From: Phaseolus vulgaris
Taxonomy: Eukaryota > Streptophyta > Magnoliopsida > Fabales > Fabaceae
Direction: 5' to 3'
NCBI RefSeq assembly: GCF_000499845.2
Contig: NC_023756.2
Location: forward strand, 36,339,880-36,403,879
Length of the DNA: 64,000 nucleotides
A model generated the notes under the pieces. The model made no database searches and was not told the DNA's origin. It worked only from the letters and a program-made list of their open reading frames with translations. Positions 1-10,491 of this stretch are shown here, in pieces (the first letter of the stretch is position 1; each line of letters begins with the position of its first letter). Position numbers and translations under genes: made by a program.

Positions 1-20
1 CCCTGATACGGGACGGTACA
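1..20 (-). repeat. Outer terminus of a family-A LTR (rest lies left of window)
   Basis: The first 20 bases end in GGGACGGTACA, the reverse complement of the start of every family-A LTR in this window (TGTACCGTCCC at 5347 and 16942; inverted at 27771 and 54842). A minus-strand Tat-A LTR therefore ends at base 20 and the rest lies outside the window. Only 20 bases are visible. Confidence 0.6.
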
Positions 21-730
21 AACCCTAAGTTGGGCAGCGACGCTGTGGGTCCCTGTATACAGAATAAATGATCAAGTCAAAGAAGCACGTGGTAATGCCC
101 ACGTGCTCGTTGAAGATTCCCAGGGAAAGCTGCATGCATGACACATGTCCAACTAGGGGATTCGAACAGAATGATAGCGCGATAAATACGGCATTCAAGT
201 TAGAGCCCAAGGGGCCATAAGGTTATACATTGTACTCCAAGAATAAGGGAAGTCCATGGGCCAGATACGCTAAGATCCTAAAGATAGCGGCGCAAGGACC
301 TTCCCCAGGGAACCCTAGATGATGGCATGCAACGCAGAGGTAAACCCTAGTTTTCACCTATATATAGGGCACGAATAAGCCTTAAAGAGGGACGTTTTTT
401 CAGTTCACAGTTGCATGAGTTTTAACCTAGTTTTCATAAAATTACTCAGAGTAGTAACCTCTAGTTGTCTTTGACGGCGCATCCGCTGAGAGTACAAGGC
501 AATTAGGGCAACACAGCTAAATCACACAGTTTTAGTCATTGAGATAGTTATACAGTTTCTAGTTACTTTGGTGTTTCTCGCTAGCTGACTTGATCGTCGG
601 AGTGCAAACGGCCGCGAGGGCGCCCCTTTGTTCTTCTTTTTCAGGTACTGACAGATGAAGCAAAACGAAGGTGCCCTAGCTCATTAGAACAAGCCACGCA
701 TAAAGATGACCCAGTCAACCGGCCGGAACA
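21..730 (+). repeat. LTR fragment related to family A (solo or truncated)
   Basis: Ends in GTCAACCGGCCGGAACA, close to the family-A LTR end (GGTCAACCGGACGGAACA at 6559-6575). It carries the U5 block shared by all Tat LTRs here (CGTCGGAGTGCAAACGGCC near 596). A TATATATAG box at 359-367 is a likely promoter. No primer-binding site follows base 730, so it is a solo or broken LTR rather than the 5' end of an element. The middle is too diverged from family A to be the same family. No TG start is clear because an A element abuts it at base 20. Confidence 0.5.
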
Positions 731-735
731 CAAAC

Positions 736-2527
736 TAATACAAACAACAAGTAAATTAAATATTTTTCATATTTGAACATATTACAACTAAATTCATAGT
801 CCTAATTCTAATTTGTCTTCCTGCCTCCACTTGATCCAATAATATTCTGGTTTGGTGATGGAGCATCACTTCCAACCTTCTTCCAATCTCTCAAGTGCCT
901 AAATAAATTAAAAAATGTTTATAGTTAATTTTTTATTTTTAAAAAATAAATGAAAAAAAATATTATAATAAAGTTTTAAGGAGTGAAAACAACATTATAA
1001 CATTTTTAGGATTGTAAACACAATACTTATAATCCTTTAAACCATATAAAATATGAAGAGGCTACACCAACCAAGACTTCCACATTCACTTTCAACTTGT
1101 AGCTGTGCAAAAATAAGTTGTTCTATGCAATAATAGAAGCATCACATGCTTACAACAAAATAAAACAGCGTTTTTGCAAATTGCAAATTTAAATAATCAT
1201 GAAAAAAAAACATTGTTTAAGGCATGGACAACATACACCAAAAACAACCTATGAAACACTTCGTACTTCAAAATTCACTTACAAAAATAACATGGCATGG
1301 ATAGTAAAAAAACATGTAGTCATAAATAAATAAATAAAATTAGATTCACCTCAAACAAAGATGAAAAAAAAAATAAAGTACTAGGACAATCAGAAACATA
1401 CATAGAAGTAAGGAAAATTAATTGGACGTTGTTTCACCCTTATTCTTCAATGGGAAAACTAATTGCATAATACTTATAAAGGTTAATTTTTTGGCAAAGA
1501 GATGCAAAGAGGCCATACTTGGGTTGTGGAAGAAATCATACCTGTCCACATTTTACTTGTATAATCCAACTTTGAAGCACACGTGTAGGCACCAGATTTA
1601 ATTTTCTCTTATGTGTTCAGCTTTGGCGTGTGACCTGATCTGTGACATGCAAAACTCACTCATATACAAAACCCGTAGTTTCATCGTAGAAGAGGACGAA
1701 AACTGAAAAATCCAAAAGATAAAATAAAAGGAAGGTCGTGGTTGCAGTGTATGACATTGCGATAACATAAACAAGCCCATAAGTACGTGACAAATGTGAA
1801 CACATGCGCATTGTTACAAAGACAAATCCATAGCAGAATCAATTAGTAGTGAAATGAAGTTACGATAATCTAAAACCTCACATTCACAGAATCAATTAAT
1901 TTTCAAATGAATGCCATTGGAATCACTTTTTCTATCATGTTGTTTTTCTAATTCTACACAAAATTGACAGTAAAAAATTGATGAACACTAGTGTTATTTC
2001 TATTAAATAATTTGTTTTAAAATAAGAATATATATATATATATATATAAACTATGTTTTGAAGCTTTATTTGAAACAGTTTCACATGAATTTTTCCAATC
2101 ATAAATAATCATAATATAAAAAAAAACCATTTTCCATCTGTTTTCTGCAACTTTATCTTATGAAACTGAAAAAGTTACCTAAACCTCTGTCTTCTTCTCT
2201 TCTTTGGGTTTAGAAATTCTAACTGAATAAGACTTGCAATGAAATCTAATGTAACTGCTAATATATCATAAGCAACTCCTAAAACAATGAATCGATATAA
2301 CCCTTCCGAATTTTCCAAAGAGAAGTAAAGACAATATAGCAGCAAACCGGAATGGCAAAGAAGGAGACAAGAAGTAGATGGAAACTTCGATGGACAAAAT
2401 CGTGTCGCCAAAAACAAAATCAACAAAGCAGGATACTTTTCAGGCTTCAGATACTGTTCGTTAAATACCCAACAGATAACAAAGAAATTGAATTGTTTCT
2501 TAAGTTCCATAATGGAAGAAAAACAAC
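736..2527. other. AT-rich DNA, no gene that can be supported
   Basis: No coding region, LTR or RNA gene is recognisable. On the minus strand a few exon-like pieces lie beside plausible splice signals (for example a short open stretch about 900-812 ending in a stop after an AG, and a 111-codon ORF 2510-2175), but none matches a family I know. They could be exons of a decayed gene linked to the GAR1-like piece at 2528-2754, or chance. Homopolymer A and T runs are common. Confidence 0.4.
2029..2048. repeat. (TA)10 microsatellite
   Basis: Ten uninterrupted TA dinucleotides seen directly. A common simple repeat of plant intergenic DNA. Confidence 0.95.
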
Positions 2528-2754
2528 CTACGTGTTCGAAGGGTGGCCCTTTGTCGCGAAAATCGCCGCGTCCTCCACCACCACGACCAAATCCACCTCT
2601 ACCGCGACCGAACCGTCACCGTCGCGGCCACTTCTCAAACCGCCACCGTCGCGACCACTCTTGAAACCGCCACCGTCGCGTCCACCCCTGAAACCGCCAT
2701 CGTCGCAGCCACTCCTGAAACCTCCACTGCGCCCACGCCTCTAGGGGCTCTCAT
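2528..2754 (-). pseudogene. Fragment resembling first exon of H/ACA snoRNP protein GAR1
   Basis: Read on the minus strand from ATG at 2754, with frame corrections, this encodes M-R-A-P-R-G, then about four 27-30 base repeats giving (F/L)-(R/K)-S/G-G-R-D-G-G-G units, then GRGRGGFGRGGGGRGDFRDK and GPPFEHV. An N-terminal Gly/Arg-rich domain followed by FRDxGPPxE is the layout of plant GAR1, which binds H/ACA guide RNAs for rRNA pseudouridylation. Fibrillarin has a similar Gly/Arg tail but not the FRDxGPP step. A possible splice donor (CACGTAG|GTTG) follows at 2528/2527. The core GAR1 RNA-binding domain is not seen further along the minus strand, and frameshifts separate the start from the repeats and the repeats from the end. 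I read it as a gene fragment or pseudogene; another Gly-rich protein is possible. Confidence 0.45.
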
Positions 2755-3028
2755 TGTTTAGTGATCAGATAATGCAGCCACAGAGGGATGGCAAGACAAA
2801 GTTGGGAGGGTTTAGGGTTTTGAGACAAACGAAATAGGTTTTTGAAGAGAGAGGAATACTTGAATGGTTGGGCTATTGGGCTTTATTGGGACTAAAACAC
2901 ATTGTTATTATGGAGGGAACAAAATGCGGGAGAGTTTTTATTTAGAAGGATAATTATGGCGGTTCTACATGTCGCATTTCGAAGGAAGATTATGGCGTCT
3001 ATGAAGTTGTCGTATTATATAGCTAATT

Positions 3029-3066
3029 GTGGCGGTTCTTAATAACCGCCATATTATAACCGCCAC
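3029..3066. repeat. Short inverted repeat GTGGCGGTT ... AACCGCCAC
   Basis: A perfect 9-base inverted repeat (3029-3037 and 3058-3066), with further GGCGGTT/AACCGCC copies at 2958 and 3043. Such subterminal repeats occur near the ends of plant DNA transposons, but no second terminal repeat or target duplication was found. Confidence 0.35.
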
Positions 3067-3094
3067 TACATACACGCTTTTTCGTAATGAATCT

Positions 3095-3414
3095 CTTAAT
3101 CTTTTCACCTTTGTGTTTTTCTTTCCTTTTCCTTATGCCATTCTTCCATACTTTTATTCATTTAAGTTTGGCTTTCTTCATCATCTTATTCTTCGTTTCA
3201 TGTCTTTTATTTCCGCACCTTCATCATCATAGTCATCATACTTGTGTTTTCTCTTTACCCTCTAAAAGTGCACCTTCACACTTACTTAATCAATTGGTTA
3301 AGTTTGTGTCCAGTGAGATTCTTATTTGGGTTTCTCACCATAATTGCTAATCTTAAAACTCATAAACAAAAGAGTAACCTATAAAATATGCAACCCTAAA
3401 ATCAACTCACATCA
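3095..3414 (+). repeat. 3' half of an old gypsy-E-type LTR
   Basis: The run from the T-rich stretch through 'aagtgcaccttcacactta' to 'aaaatcaactcacatca' parallels the last 300 bases of the gypsy-E LTRs at 28330-28640 and 31700-32020, ending at the same CACATCA. It is more diverged, and the initiator-Met PBS of the intact copy (28643) is not present after it, so it is a truncated relic. Confidence 0.5.
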
Positions 3415-3475
3415 GCGTGGCTACTACAAATAGACATAGATGTCCATCACAGGTTAAACAATACAACTATGCAAC

Positions 3476-4604
3476 TGATCCGGTCGGTCATCGGTAGCTG
3501 ATGACGTCAGGAGAAGATAATCACGTGGGCCACTCGTAGGGTGACACGTGGACCGGGTGACAGAGAGATCAGGGAGCAGATCACCTAGAACGGTGATCGG
3601 AGGTCATCCAAAGAGGTGATCGGTGGTCAGTCGGCAGAGAAGTCAGGGGACAGATCACCCAGAACGGTGATCGGTGGTCAGTAACCAAGCGGTCACCGAC
3701 AGATCAGTTCCCAGATGAACACCTGGGGGAAGAACGCGAGAAGCAATAGAGCACCGATCAGTCATCGAGTGCATGGTCATCGGGGGCTCATGTTACACGT
3801 AGTTAAGCTGGGACTGAGGTTCCCAGCGAGAGCGTTACGCACGGACCTCGCATGAACATATCTCAGAGAATCGTGCATGAGAGTGGCCTGAGGGAGCTAG
3901 CAAACCGGTCAGTGATTGGCGACTCCCTCAACACATTACGTGCATGACATCGTGAAGGGGAAATCGTTTGCGCAGAGGGCAATGCTTGGTGAGTGTGCGT
4001 AGACTAGCCACACCTGGCGTTCTCCTGAGAGTATGCGATTTACCCAGATAAAAGGAATGCGCTAAGTTACTCCGCAAGGGAATAACTTAGACACACAGAG
4101 AGAAGCGCTAGAGCCCTTCAAGTAGTGACACGTGTGTAGTTAGTTGCATGCCTCCACGTGTCATCATCTGAGAGGGGCGCGGTCCAGACAAAGGTGCACT
4201 CCGTGTCGTTAAAGGTATAGACAAGCGCAGACACGCGCAGACACTCACGTTTTACTGATTTTGGAGGTACGTCGCCAGAGAAAAGTGCAACAGGGTTCTG
4301 ACACATGCCAGAGAGGCATACCAGAATTCTGTTAGGCGCAGATACAGAGGGGGGCATAAAAGAGAATCAGAGTGAGATTCAGAGGGGGGTTTTTTACACA
4401 CATTGTTTTTTAGTGATTCTGTGATCTAACTTGAGCGTCGGAGTGCAAACGGCCGCTAGAGGCGCCGTCTGTGTGTTTGCAGGTTGCGTTTGGAGTTCCC
4501 AAGAAGGAGGTTCTAAGAGTGTTCTTGCAGATAACACAGTTGCCAGAGGCGGGTCAAGCAAGCGACAAGGTAATTCCTCTACGCTCGAGTTGTCGGCAGG
4601 ATCA
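3476..4604 (+). repeat. Tat-B1 5' LTR
   Basis: A 1,129-base LTR starting TGATCCGG and ending CAGGATCA, confirmed by inverted relatives at 20032-21227 and 23194-24268. It has nested GATCACC/GGTGATC repeats at 3581-3700, a TATA-like CATAAAAGAG at 4355-4364, and the shared U5 block (GCGTCGGAGTGCAAACGGCC about 4434) followed by GCGCC and TTTGCAG. The outer flank is GCAAC (3471-3475); the partner target duplication is not visible because the element is broken by Tat-A1. Confidence 0.85.
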
Positions 4605-4606
4605 TT

Positions 4607-4624
4607 TAGCGCCCACCGTGGGGC
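4607..4624 (+). other. Primer-binding site of Tat-B1 (tRNA-Lys type)
   Basis: TAGCGCCCACCGTGGGGC, two bases after the LTR. It complements the 3' end of a plant tRNA-Lys (CTT) with one mismatch in the TGG that pairs with CCA. The other Tat elements here use the same site. Confidence 0.85.
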
Positions 4625-4768
4625 ACGTATAAAACGTGATTCCCAACCATAGTTTGTGTTTGTGGTGCTTCGAGTGTTTTCTGTTCAGCTGCTCGCTATC
4701 GCAGTCGACTCCTGGAGTTTTCACCGTTTGTTTGGAGTTCTTTGAGCTGCAGAGTTTGCTGAGGAAGG

Positions 4769-5346
4769 ATGAGCACAACGCGCTCCAGTTCAGTTGCGCC
4801 ATCAACCGACGAAGATGCTGTGTCCATGACGCAAGTCATGGACATGATGAGGACGCTGCAGGAGAATGTGGCTGCATCGTGTTCTGAGCAGGAAAGGATG
4901 CACGAGGCGCTGGTGGCCTCGCAAACAAGGAACGAAGAGCTCAACAGAATGAACGAAGAGCTGCGCAAAGCCCTTCAGGAGCGGGAGGAGCGTGCGGCAG
5001 GGGACAGACCCCCATCCCCACCACGCAGCTTTCCTATGCCATTTTCCCAAGAGATCATGGACTCGGTAGTCCCGGCTAACACTGTGGCGGTGAAAGCGTC
5101 TTTCACAGGGGTGGAGGACCCTGAAGCCCATCTCACGGCGTTTCATACTCAGATGATGCTCTCATGGGGCTCAGACGCGGTGTATTGTAAGGTGTTCATG
5201 AGCACTTTGAGCGGAACGGCCTTGGACTGGTTCGTCAGTATACCCACTGGCCACATTACCACGTTCCAACAGTTTTCCAAGATGTTTGTTGAGCAGTACA
5301 TAGTGAACAAGGCGCCACCTTTGGTGTCCTACGACTTGTTTGATAT
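4769..5346 (+). pseudogene. Tat-B1 gag, 5' part, cut by Tat-A1
   Basis: Starts ATG at 4769, 145 bases after the PBS, and encodes the N-terminal 192 or so residues of a Ty3/gypsy gag protein, which forms the cytoplasmic capsid-like particle. Visible parts are a Ser-rich start, a heptad-rich helix about residues 18-75 (MTQVMDMMRTLQENVAAS ... LNRMNEELRKALQE), a Pro-rich linker, and the start of the gag core (GVEDPEAHLTAFHTQMMLS ... DWFVSIPTGHI ... QYIVNKAPPLVSYDLFDI). The reading frame stops where the LTR of Tat-A1 begins (5347), in the codons just before the conserved RQYQGE motif of the intact copies at 19357 and 42364. Protease and pol are not seen downstream. The copy was a normal gag before the insertion. 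Confidence 0.85.
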
Positions 5347-6575
5347 TGTACCGTCCCGTATCCGGGCGTTGACTAAATAAATCAAGGTCAAAGTCAACGG
5401 CTGAAGAGTCAAAGTCAACGCAAGGCGTCGCCTAGGTGGAGAGACGCCAAGTGCCAGCATCGCCAAGAGGAAGCGTCGCCAAGGCAAGGCGTCGCCCAGG
5501 TGAAGGCGTCGCCCAACCAGGGCGTCGCCAGATCAAACAGTGCTAAAGCAAGGCAATCACGGTGTGGTTCCCCGATACCCATGGGTAGGAAAGACCATGG
5601 AGGGAGCGACGCCGTGGGAAGGCCTCAGGTCCCAATAGCACGGGGCAGCGATAAAGAGAAGGAAAATGTGGCTTCAAGGCCATAGTAATAGTACCAGTGA
5701 AGGGCAGCCTGACTCGTGAAGTGCTTCTGCCGCCCCAGAGACGCCTGTGGGGCAGATACGACTCAAAAGAAAGGTCAGGCCCAGGGCAGCCGGGTGCAGG
5801 GTACAAGAGGAAGGCAGAAACGCTCTCAAAGTAAGTGACTAGATACTTGGGTGCATGAGTTGGCACCCAAAAAGTCACCCCTAGCGCAGTAGCACTCCCA
5901 AGCAGGAGGACTCACACGTAGAGACGTCCCCAAATGGGCAGAAACGCCCCCAGATGGGGTCATGGCGTCGTGAGGCCCTCCACGTGTACGACAGTTATAC
6001 CAGAATAGAAACACCCTTTAGTCAGGTGCCAGGTAATTAAAAGTCATTCAATATAGTTTCCCTTTCGAGCATTCAGGTACTATAATGGCTCCCAAGCGTT
6101 TCAACGTCTTAAATGCGCTACGTTTTCTAATTAAACGCTTTAATGAGTGCGTTACGTTTGTGATTAAAAGCGCTTTAAGGCGCTTTAAATGCTTGGGTAG
6201 TTTAAATAGCGCAGAGAATGTTGGAAAGAGGGTTCGAACTTTCTGCAAATTTACCAGAGCTCTCTAGTTGCTTGCTCGTGCTTCATTAGTTACGAACAAG
6301 GGACTGGGGAAGATTTTTGCCTGAGAGAGAGAACACAGATACACAGTACACAGTTATTTCTTACCACCTTCAGAGTGCCATACGCGGTGCTCAGAGACAG
6401 AGGTGAATAGTTTTGGTGTTTCTTGCTGGCTGACTTGAGCGTCGGAGTGCAAACGGCCGCTAGGGCGCCTCTTTGTCCTCTTTTTTGCAGGAATTCACAG
6501 GCAACCAGTGGGAAGGAGTCCCTAGCTGACGGTTGAGGTCGCGCACGAAGACGTCCCGGTCAACCGGACGGAACA
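5347..6575 (+). repeat. Tat-A1 5' LTR
   Basis: TGTACCGTCC ... GACGGAACA, 1,229 bases, matching the 3' LTR 16942-18136. The first 200 bases hold several GGCGTCGCC-type units (5417-5530); the 3' LTR has fewer, which explains most of the length difference. A 12-base palindrome TACCCATGGGTA lies at 5577-5588. A stretch rich in GCGCTTTAA units (6100-6200) precedes the likely R region. The U5 block GCGTCGGAGTGCAAACGGCC (near 6440) is shared with families B and D. Confidence 0.92.
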
Positions 6576-6577
6576 TT

Positions 6578-6595
6578 TGGCGCCCACCGTGGGGC
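6578..6595 (+). other. Primer-binding site of Tat-A1 (tRNA-Lys)
   Basis: TGGCGCCCACCGTGGGGC two bases after the LTR. It is an 18-base match to the complement of a plant tRNA-Lys (CTT) 3' end, and primes minus-strand DNA synthesis. Confidence 0.92.
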
Positions 6596-6674
6596 CGATA
6601 TAAAACATTAGTCCCATCACAAGTTCGAGAAAATCTACCAAGTTACAGTAACGTTGAAGGAGGTTGGAGTGACA

Positions 6675-8350
6675 ATGGCCCCACTAGACGAAGCACAGCA
6701 CGCGCAGCCCCAGCAGAACTATCCATGCAACAGGTCCTGGAAATAATGAGGGGGCTGCAGCAGGACATGGCGGATTCGAAAATGGAGCAGGAACGCATGC
6801 AGGCAGACCTTGACGCCTCGCATGAGCGGAACGAAGAGCTCCACCGTGTGAATGAGGACTTGCGCCAAGGCCTGAGAAACGATAGGAGGCGGCCTGGGCA
6901 TGACGAGATGGAGAACCATTCCCCACCAAGGGAGTTTTCCACTCCTTTCTCGCAGGAGATCCTAGACGCCGCGATCCCGAACACATTCGCGGAACCCAAG
7001 GTGATCTTCACCGGAATGGAGGACCCAGAGACACACCTTGCTGCATTTCACACAGAGATGGTCTTGATAGGCGGTTCTGATGCAGCCAAGTGCAAGCTCT
7101 TCATGAGCACCCTGACCGGGATGGCTATGGATTGGTTCATTAGCCTCCTAGAGGGTCATATCACATTTTTCCGCCAATTGTCGCGATTGTTCCGAGAACA
7201 GTACTTAGCCAACAAGGCCCCGCCGCCGGTCTCCTACGATCTGTTTGATGTGAAGCAGTATCAGGGGGAGACCCTGAAGGAGTATATCAATCGCTTCGGG
7301 GCCCAAGTCGTGAAGGTTGGTACAACAGAGGAGCCTGTGATCGTGTACGCCTTTGTGAAAGGCGTATGCCCCGGCCCCTTTGGAGAATCTATTATCCGCA
7401 ACCGCCCTAGGACTTTCGCTGAACTACGGCGTAGGGCGGTAGAGCATATTGCTTCTGAAGGGGAGGTATGTGTGAAGCGCACCAGCGCCGTGCCCTCACG
7501 CCCGAGGGGACCGGCGCGAGCTCAACCCGTCAGGGTCAATGAGACCACGACGGGGAGAAAGAAGCCAGAGGCGAGACGCCCCTACGAGGCCAGAAAGCCC
7601 CAGCCCCGGGGTCCAGCAGGAGGCGATCGCCCCGCCAGAGAAAGAGCGAGACCGGCGAGGTACAACTTCGTGGTTGAGTTGAAGGATTTGATCGCTGTGC
7701 CTAACATAGCCGAAAGGCTGAGGCGACCGGCGAAGACTGACAAGGTGTTAGGGCCCCGAAAAGACTCTTGGTGCGAATTCCACGAGGCTTTCGGGCACCA
7801 CATCGATAATTGCCTGTCGTTGGGCTACCAGCTAGATGAGCTGGTGAGGACTGGGTTTTTGAAAGACTATGTCGCAGATTCCACAACGACTGCCACCTTG
7901 CCGCCGTCGGCAGATGAACCAGCACACGAGATGCCTGTGCTTGGCGAGGTCCACACCATTGCTGGAGGACCCACCGCCTCCCAGCGGAAGAAATACGCGA
8001 GGGGGGTGAATTCGATCGAAGAGAGGCTCTCGGGGGAACCATGGGAGTCAGATATTGTGTTCACAAGAAGAGACCTCCGAGATGTGGTACCCCACGACAA
8101 CGACCCCGTTGTCATCTCAGTCGTCACCGCCGGAAGGAGGGTGCACAGAGTGCTTGTAGACCAAGGAAGTTCGGCAGATGTCATGTTTCTGTCGACCTTT
8201 AATAAGTTACGGCTGTCCCCCGATCTGTTGAGTCCCTATACTGGGTGCTTGTATGGGTTCGGGGATAACCAGGTAGAAGTCCGGGGGTACCTAGAGTTGA
8301 GGACTACGTTCACAGACGGAGAGCATCCGGTACCTCGTCGTGAACGCTAA
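6675..8350 (+). pseudogene. Tat-A1 gag and start of protease (frameshifted)
   Basis: Encodes the Ty3/gypsy gag polyprotein fused to the aspartic protease. In order: helical N-terminus (ELSMQQVLEIMRGLQQDMAD ... RNEELHRVNEDLRQ), gag core (GMEDPETHLAAFHTEMVL ... YLANKAPPPVSYDLFDVK-QYQGETLKEYINRF), Arg/Pro-rich linker, CHHC zinc finger (C-E-F-H-E-A-F-G-H-H-I-D-N-C about 7772-7813), and the protease active site LVDQGSSADVMF (about 8155-8190). The ATG at 6675 matches the start used by the A4 copy, but A1 lacks one C just after it, so ATG and gag are out of frame. A 14-15-base deletion near 8318, seen against Tat-A5, shifts the frame in the protease. Upstream in-frame codons reach back through the PBS and LTR and are not a real start. 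Confidence 0.88.
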
Positions 8351-10442
8351 TTCCGCCTACAATATTTTGCTGGGCAGACCGGCGTTAAACCGTCTGAGCG
8401 CAGTGTCCTCCACCCGTCACATGAAGATGAAGCTGCCGGACCTCAGTGGCCGGGTGATAGTCATCAGGTCAGACCAGGAGGAGGCGAGGAAATGCTATGA
8501 AAACAGCCTGAAAACGAAGAGAGGCGTATTCATGGTGTACGAACGTCCGCCGAGCGCGGACGCGACGATGATTGAGGCGACGCCCGTTGGGATGACGCCT
8601 GAAGAGGCCATCGCGGAGAGGGCGATGCCCGAAGCAGATGTGCCAATGGAGGAAGGCCCTGACGACGCGGCGCCCGTGGAAGAGGCGGCGCCCGTCGAAG
8701 ATGATAGCAGGGAGCAGCCTGCGGCTAACGCCGTAGAAAGGGAGATTGGCGGCAAGACTTTCAGGTTAGGAAGTTCGCTAAGCCCAGAAGAACAGGAAGG
8801 GGTGGCGGAAGTGATTTCACGCCACCTGGATGCCTTCGCATGGTCCACCTCGGACATGCCAGGCATCGACCCCGATTTCCTGTGTCACCACCTCAGCATG
8901 GACGCCACGGTCCGCCCCGTGCGTCAGAGAAGGAGAAAGTTCAATGAGGAACGACAACAGGTGGTGAAAGACGAAACACAGAAGCTGCTGAGTGCTGGCC
9001 ACATCAGCGAGATTCAGTACCCTGAGTGGCTCGCCAACGTCGTCTTGGTGAAAAAGGCGAACGGAAAGTGGAGGATGTGTGTTGACTTCACGGACCTGAA
9101 CAAGGCATGCCCAAAGGACTCGTATCCGCTGCCCAGCATCGACGCCTTGGTAGACAATGCGTCCGGCAGCAAGGTGCTAAGTTTCCTGGACGCCTTTTCA
9201 GGGTACAACCAAATCAAGATGCACCCAAGAGACGAGAGCAAGACTGCATTCATGACTGAGACATGCAGTTACTGCTATAAGGTGATGCCCTTCGGGCTGA
9301 AAAATGCGGGCGCCACGTACCAGAGGCTAATGGACAAGGTCCTGGCGCCAATGCTTGGGAGGAATGTGTACGCCTATGTAGACGACATGGTGGTGGCGTC
9401 GCAGAATAGGGTGCAGCACATGGCAGACCTGGAGGAGTTGTTCGACACAATATCCAAGTACCGCCTCAAGTTAAACCCCGAGAAGTGTGTTTTCGGGGTA
9501 GAGGCCGGTAAGTTCTTGGGTTTTCTGCTCACCGAGAGGGGGATAGAGGCGAACCCCGACAAATGTGCGGCTATTATCGCCATGCGGAGCCCGACGTCGG
9601 TGAAGGAGGTGCAACAGCTGACAGGGCGGATGGCGGCGCTCTCGAGGTTTGTTTCCGCCGGAGGAGAGAAGGGGCACCCTTACTTCCAGTGCCTCAAGAG
9701 AAACAGTCGCTTTGCATGGACTGATGAATGCGAAGCGGCTTTCATTAAGCTGAAGGAGTACCTGGCGACGCCACCAGTCCTCTGCAAGCCGGTAGCGGGC
9801 GTGCCCCTCCGATTATATTTTACTGTCACGGAGCGGGCCATCAGTTCCGTGTTGGTCCAAGAGCAGGACCAGAGTCAGAAGCCCATCTACTTCGTAAGCA
9901 AGGCCTTACAGGGGGCTGAGACGAGGTACCAAGCGCTAGAGAAGGCGGCGCTGGCGGTAGTGTTCTCTGCTAGGAGGCTCCGTCATTACTTCCACAGTTT
10001 TACGGTGGTGGTAATGACCAACCTCCCTATACAGAAGGTGCTGCAGAAGCCCGATGTGGCAGGAAGAATGGTACGCTGGGCAGTGGAACTGTCAGAATTC
10101 GACATACAGTACGAGCCTAGAGGATCCATCAAATGGCAGGTGTACGCGGATTTTGTAGCAGAACTTTCGCCCGGAGGTGAGCAAGAGGTAGAAGCGAGTT
10201 CACAGTGGCTGCTCTCGGTTGATGGCTCTTCAAACCAACAAGGGAGCGGTGCGGGAATAGTCTTGGAGGGACCCGACGACATACTGATCGAGCAGGCCTT
10301 GCGTTTTGCCTTCAAGGCAAGTAACAATCAGGCAGAATATGAAGCCCTGATAGCAGGAATGCTCTTGGCCAAGGAGATGGGCGCACAGAACCTCCTAGTG
10401 AAGAGCGACTCTCAGTTGATTACGGGGACAGGTGTCGGGTGA
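8340..10442 (+). pseudogene. Tat-A1 pol part 1: protease end, RT, RNase H, aRNase H
   Basis: This 700-residue frame starts inside the protease (AYNILLGRPALNRL) and continues through reverse transcriptase (about residues 195-400: KWRMCVDFTDLNKACPKD, catalytic YVDD at 346-349), the gypsy RNase H (about 510-580, YFVSKALQGAETRYQALEKA), and the second RNase H of Tat elements (about 620-700: LLSVDGSSNQQGSG, NNQAEYEALIAG). RT copies the genomic RNA and RNase H removes the template. The frame ends at 10442 because of one extra G in the run near 10427 (GATTACGGGGACAGG against TTACGGGACAGG in Tat-A5), so the second RNase H is split from the integrase. Between protease and RT lies an acidic linker rich in Ala, Glu and Pro (about residues 75-135). 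Confidence 0.92.
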
Positions 10443-10491
10443 GTTCCAGGCGAAGGACCCACAGATGGCGGCGTATCTGAAATACGTCTAG

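Noticed and set aside
2175..2510. A 111-codon minus-strand ORF and the overlapping plus-strand ORF 2352-2744
   Set aside because: No recognisable domain; the plus-strand frame is the complement of the GAR1-like repeats.
6048..6248. A 66-codon ORF found in every family-A LTR (also 17610, 53962, 63790)
   Set aside because: It recurs only because the LTR recurs, lies across GCGCTTTAA repeats, is open on both strands, and has no family resemblance or start context.
6533..6674. Start of Tat-A1 gag at the first ATG of the open frame (6533)
   Set aside because: It lies in the LTR and crosses the PBS. Homologous copies start at the ATG matching 6675.
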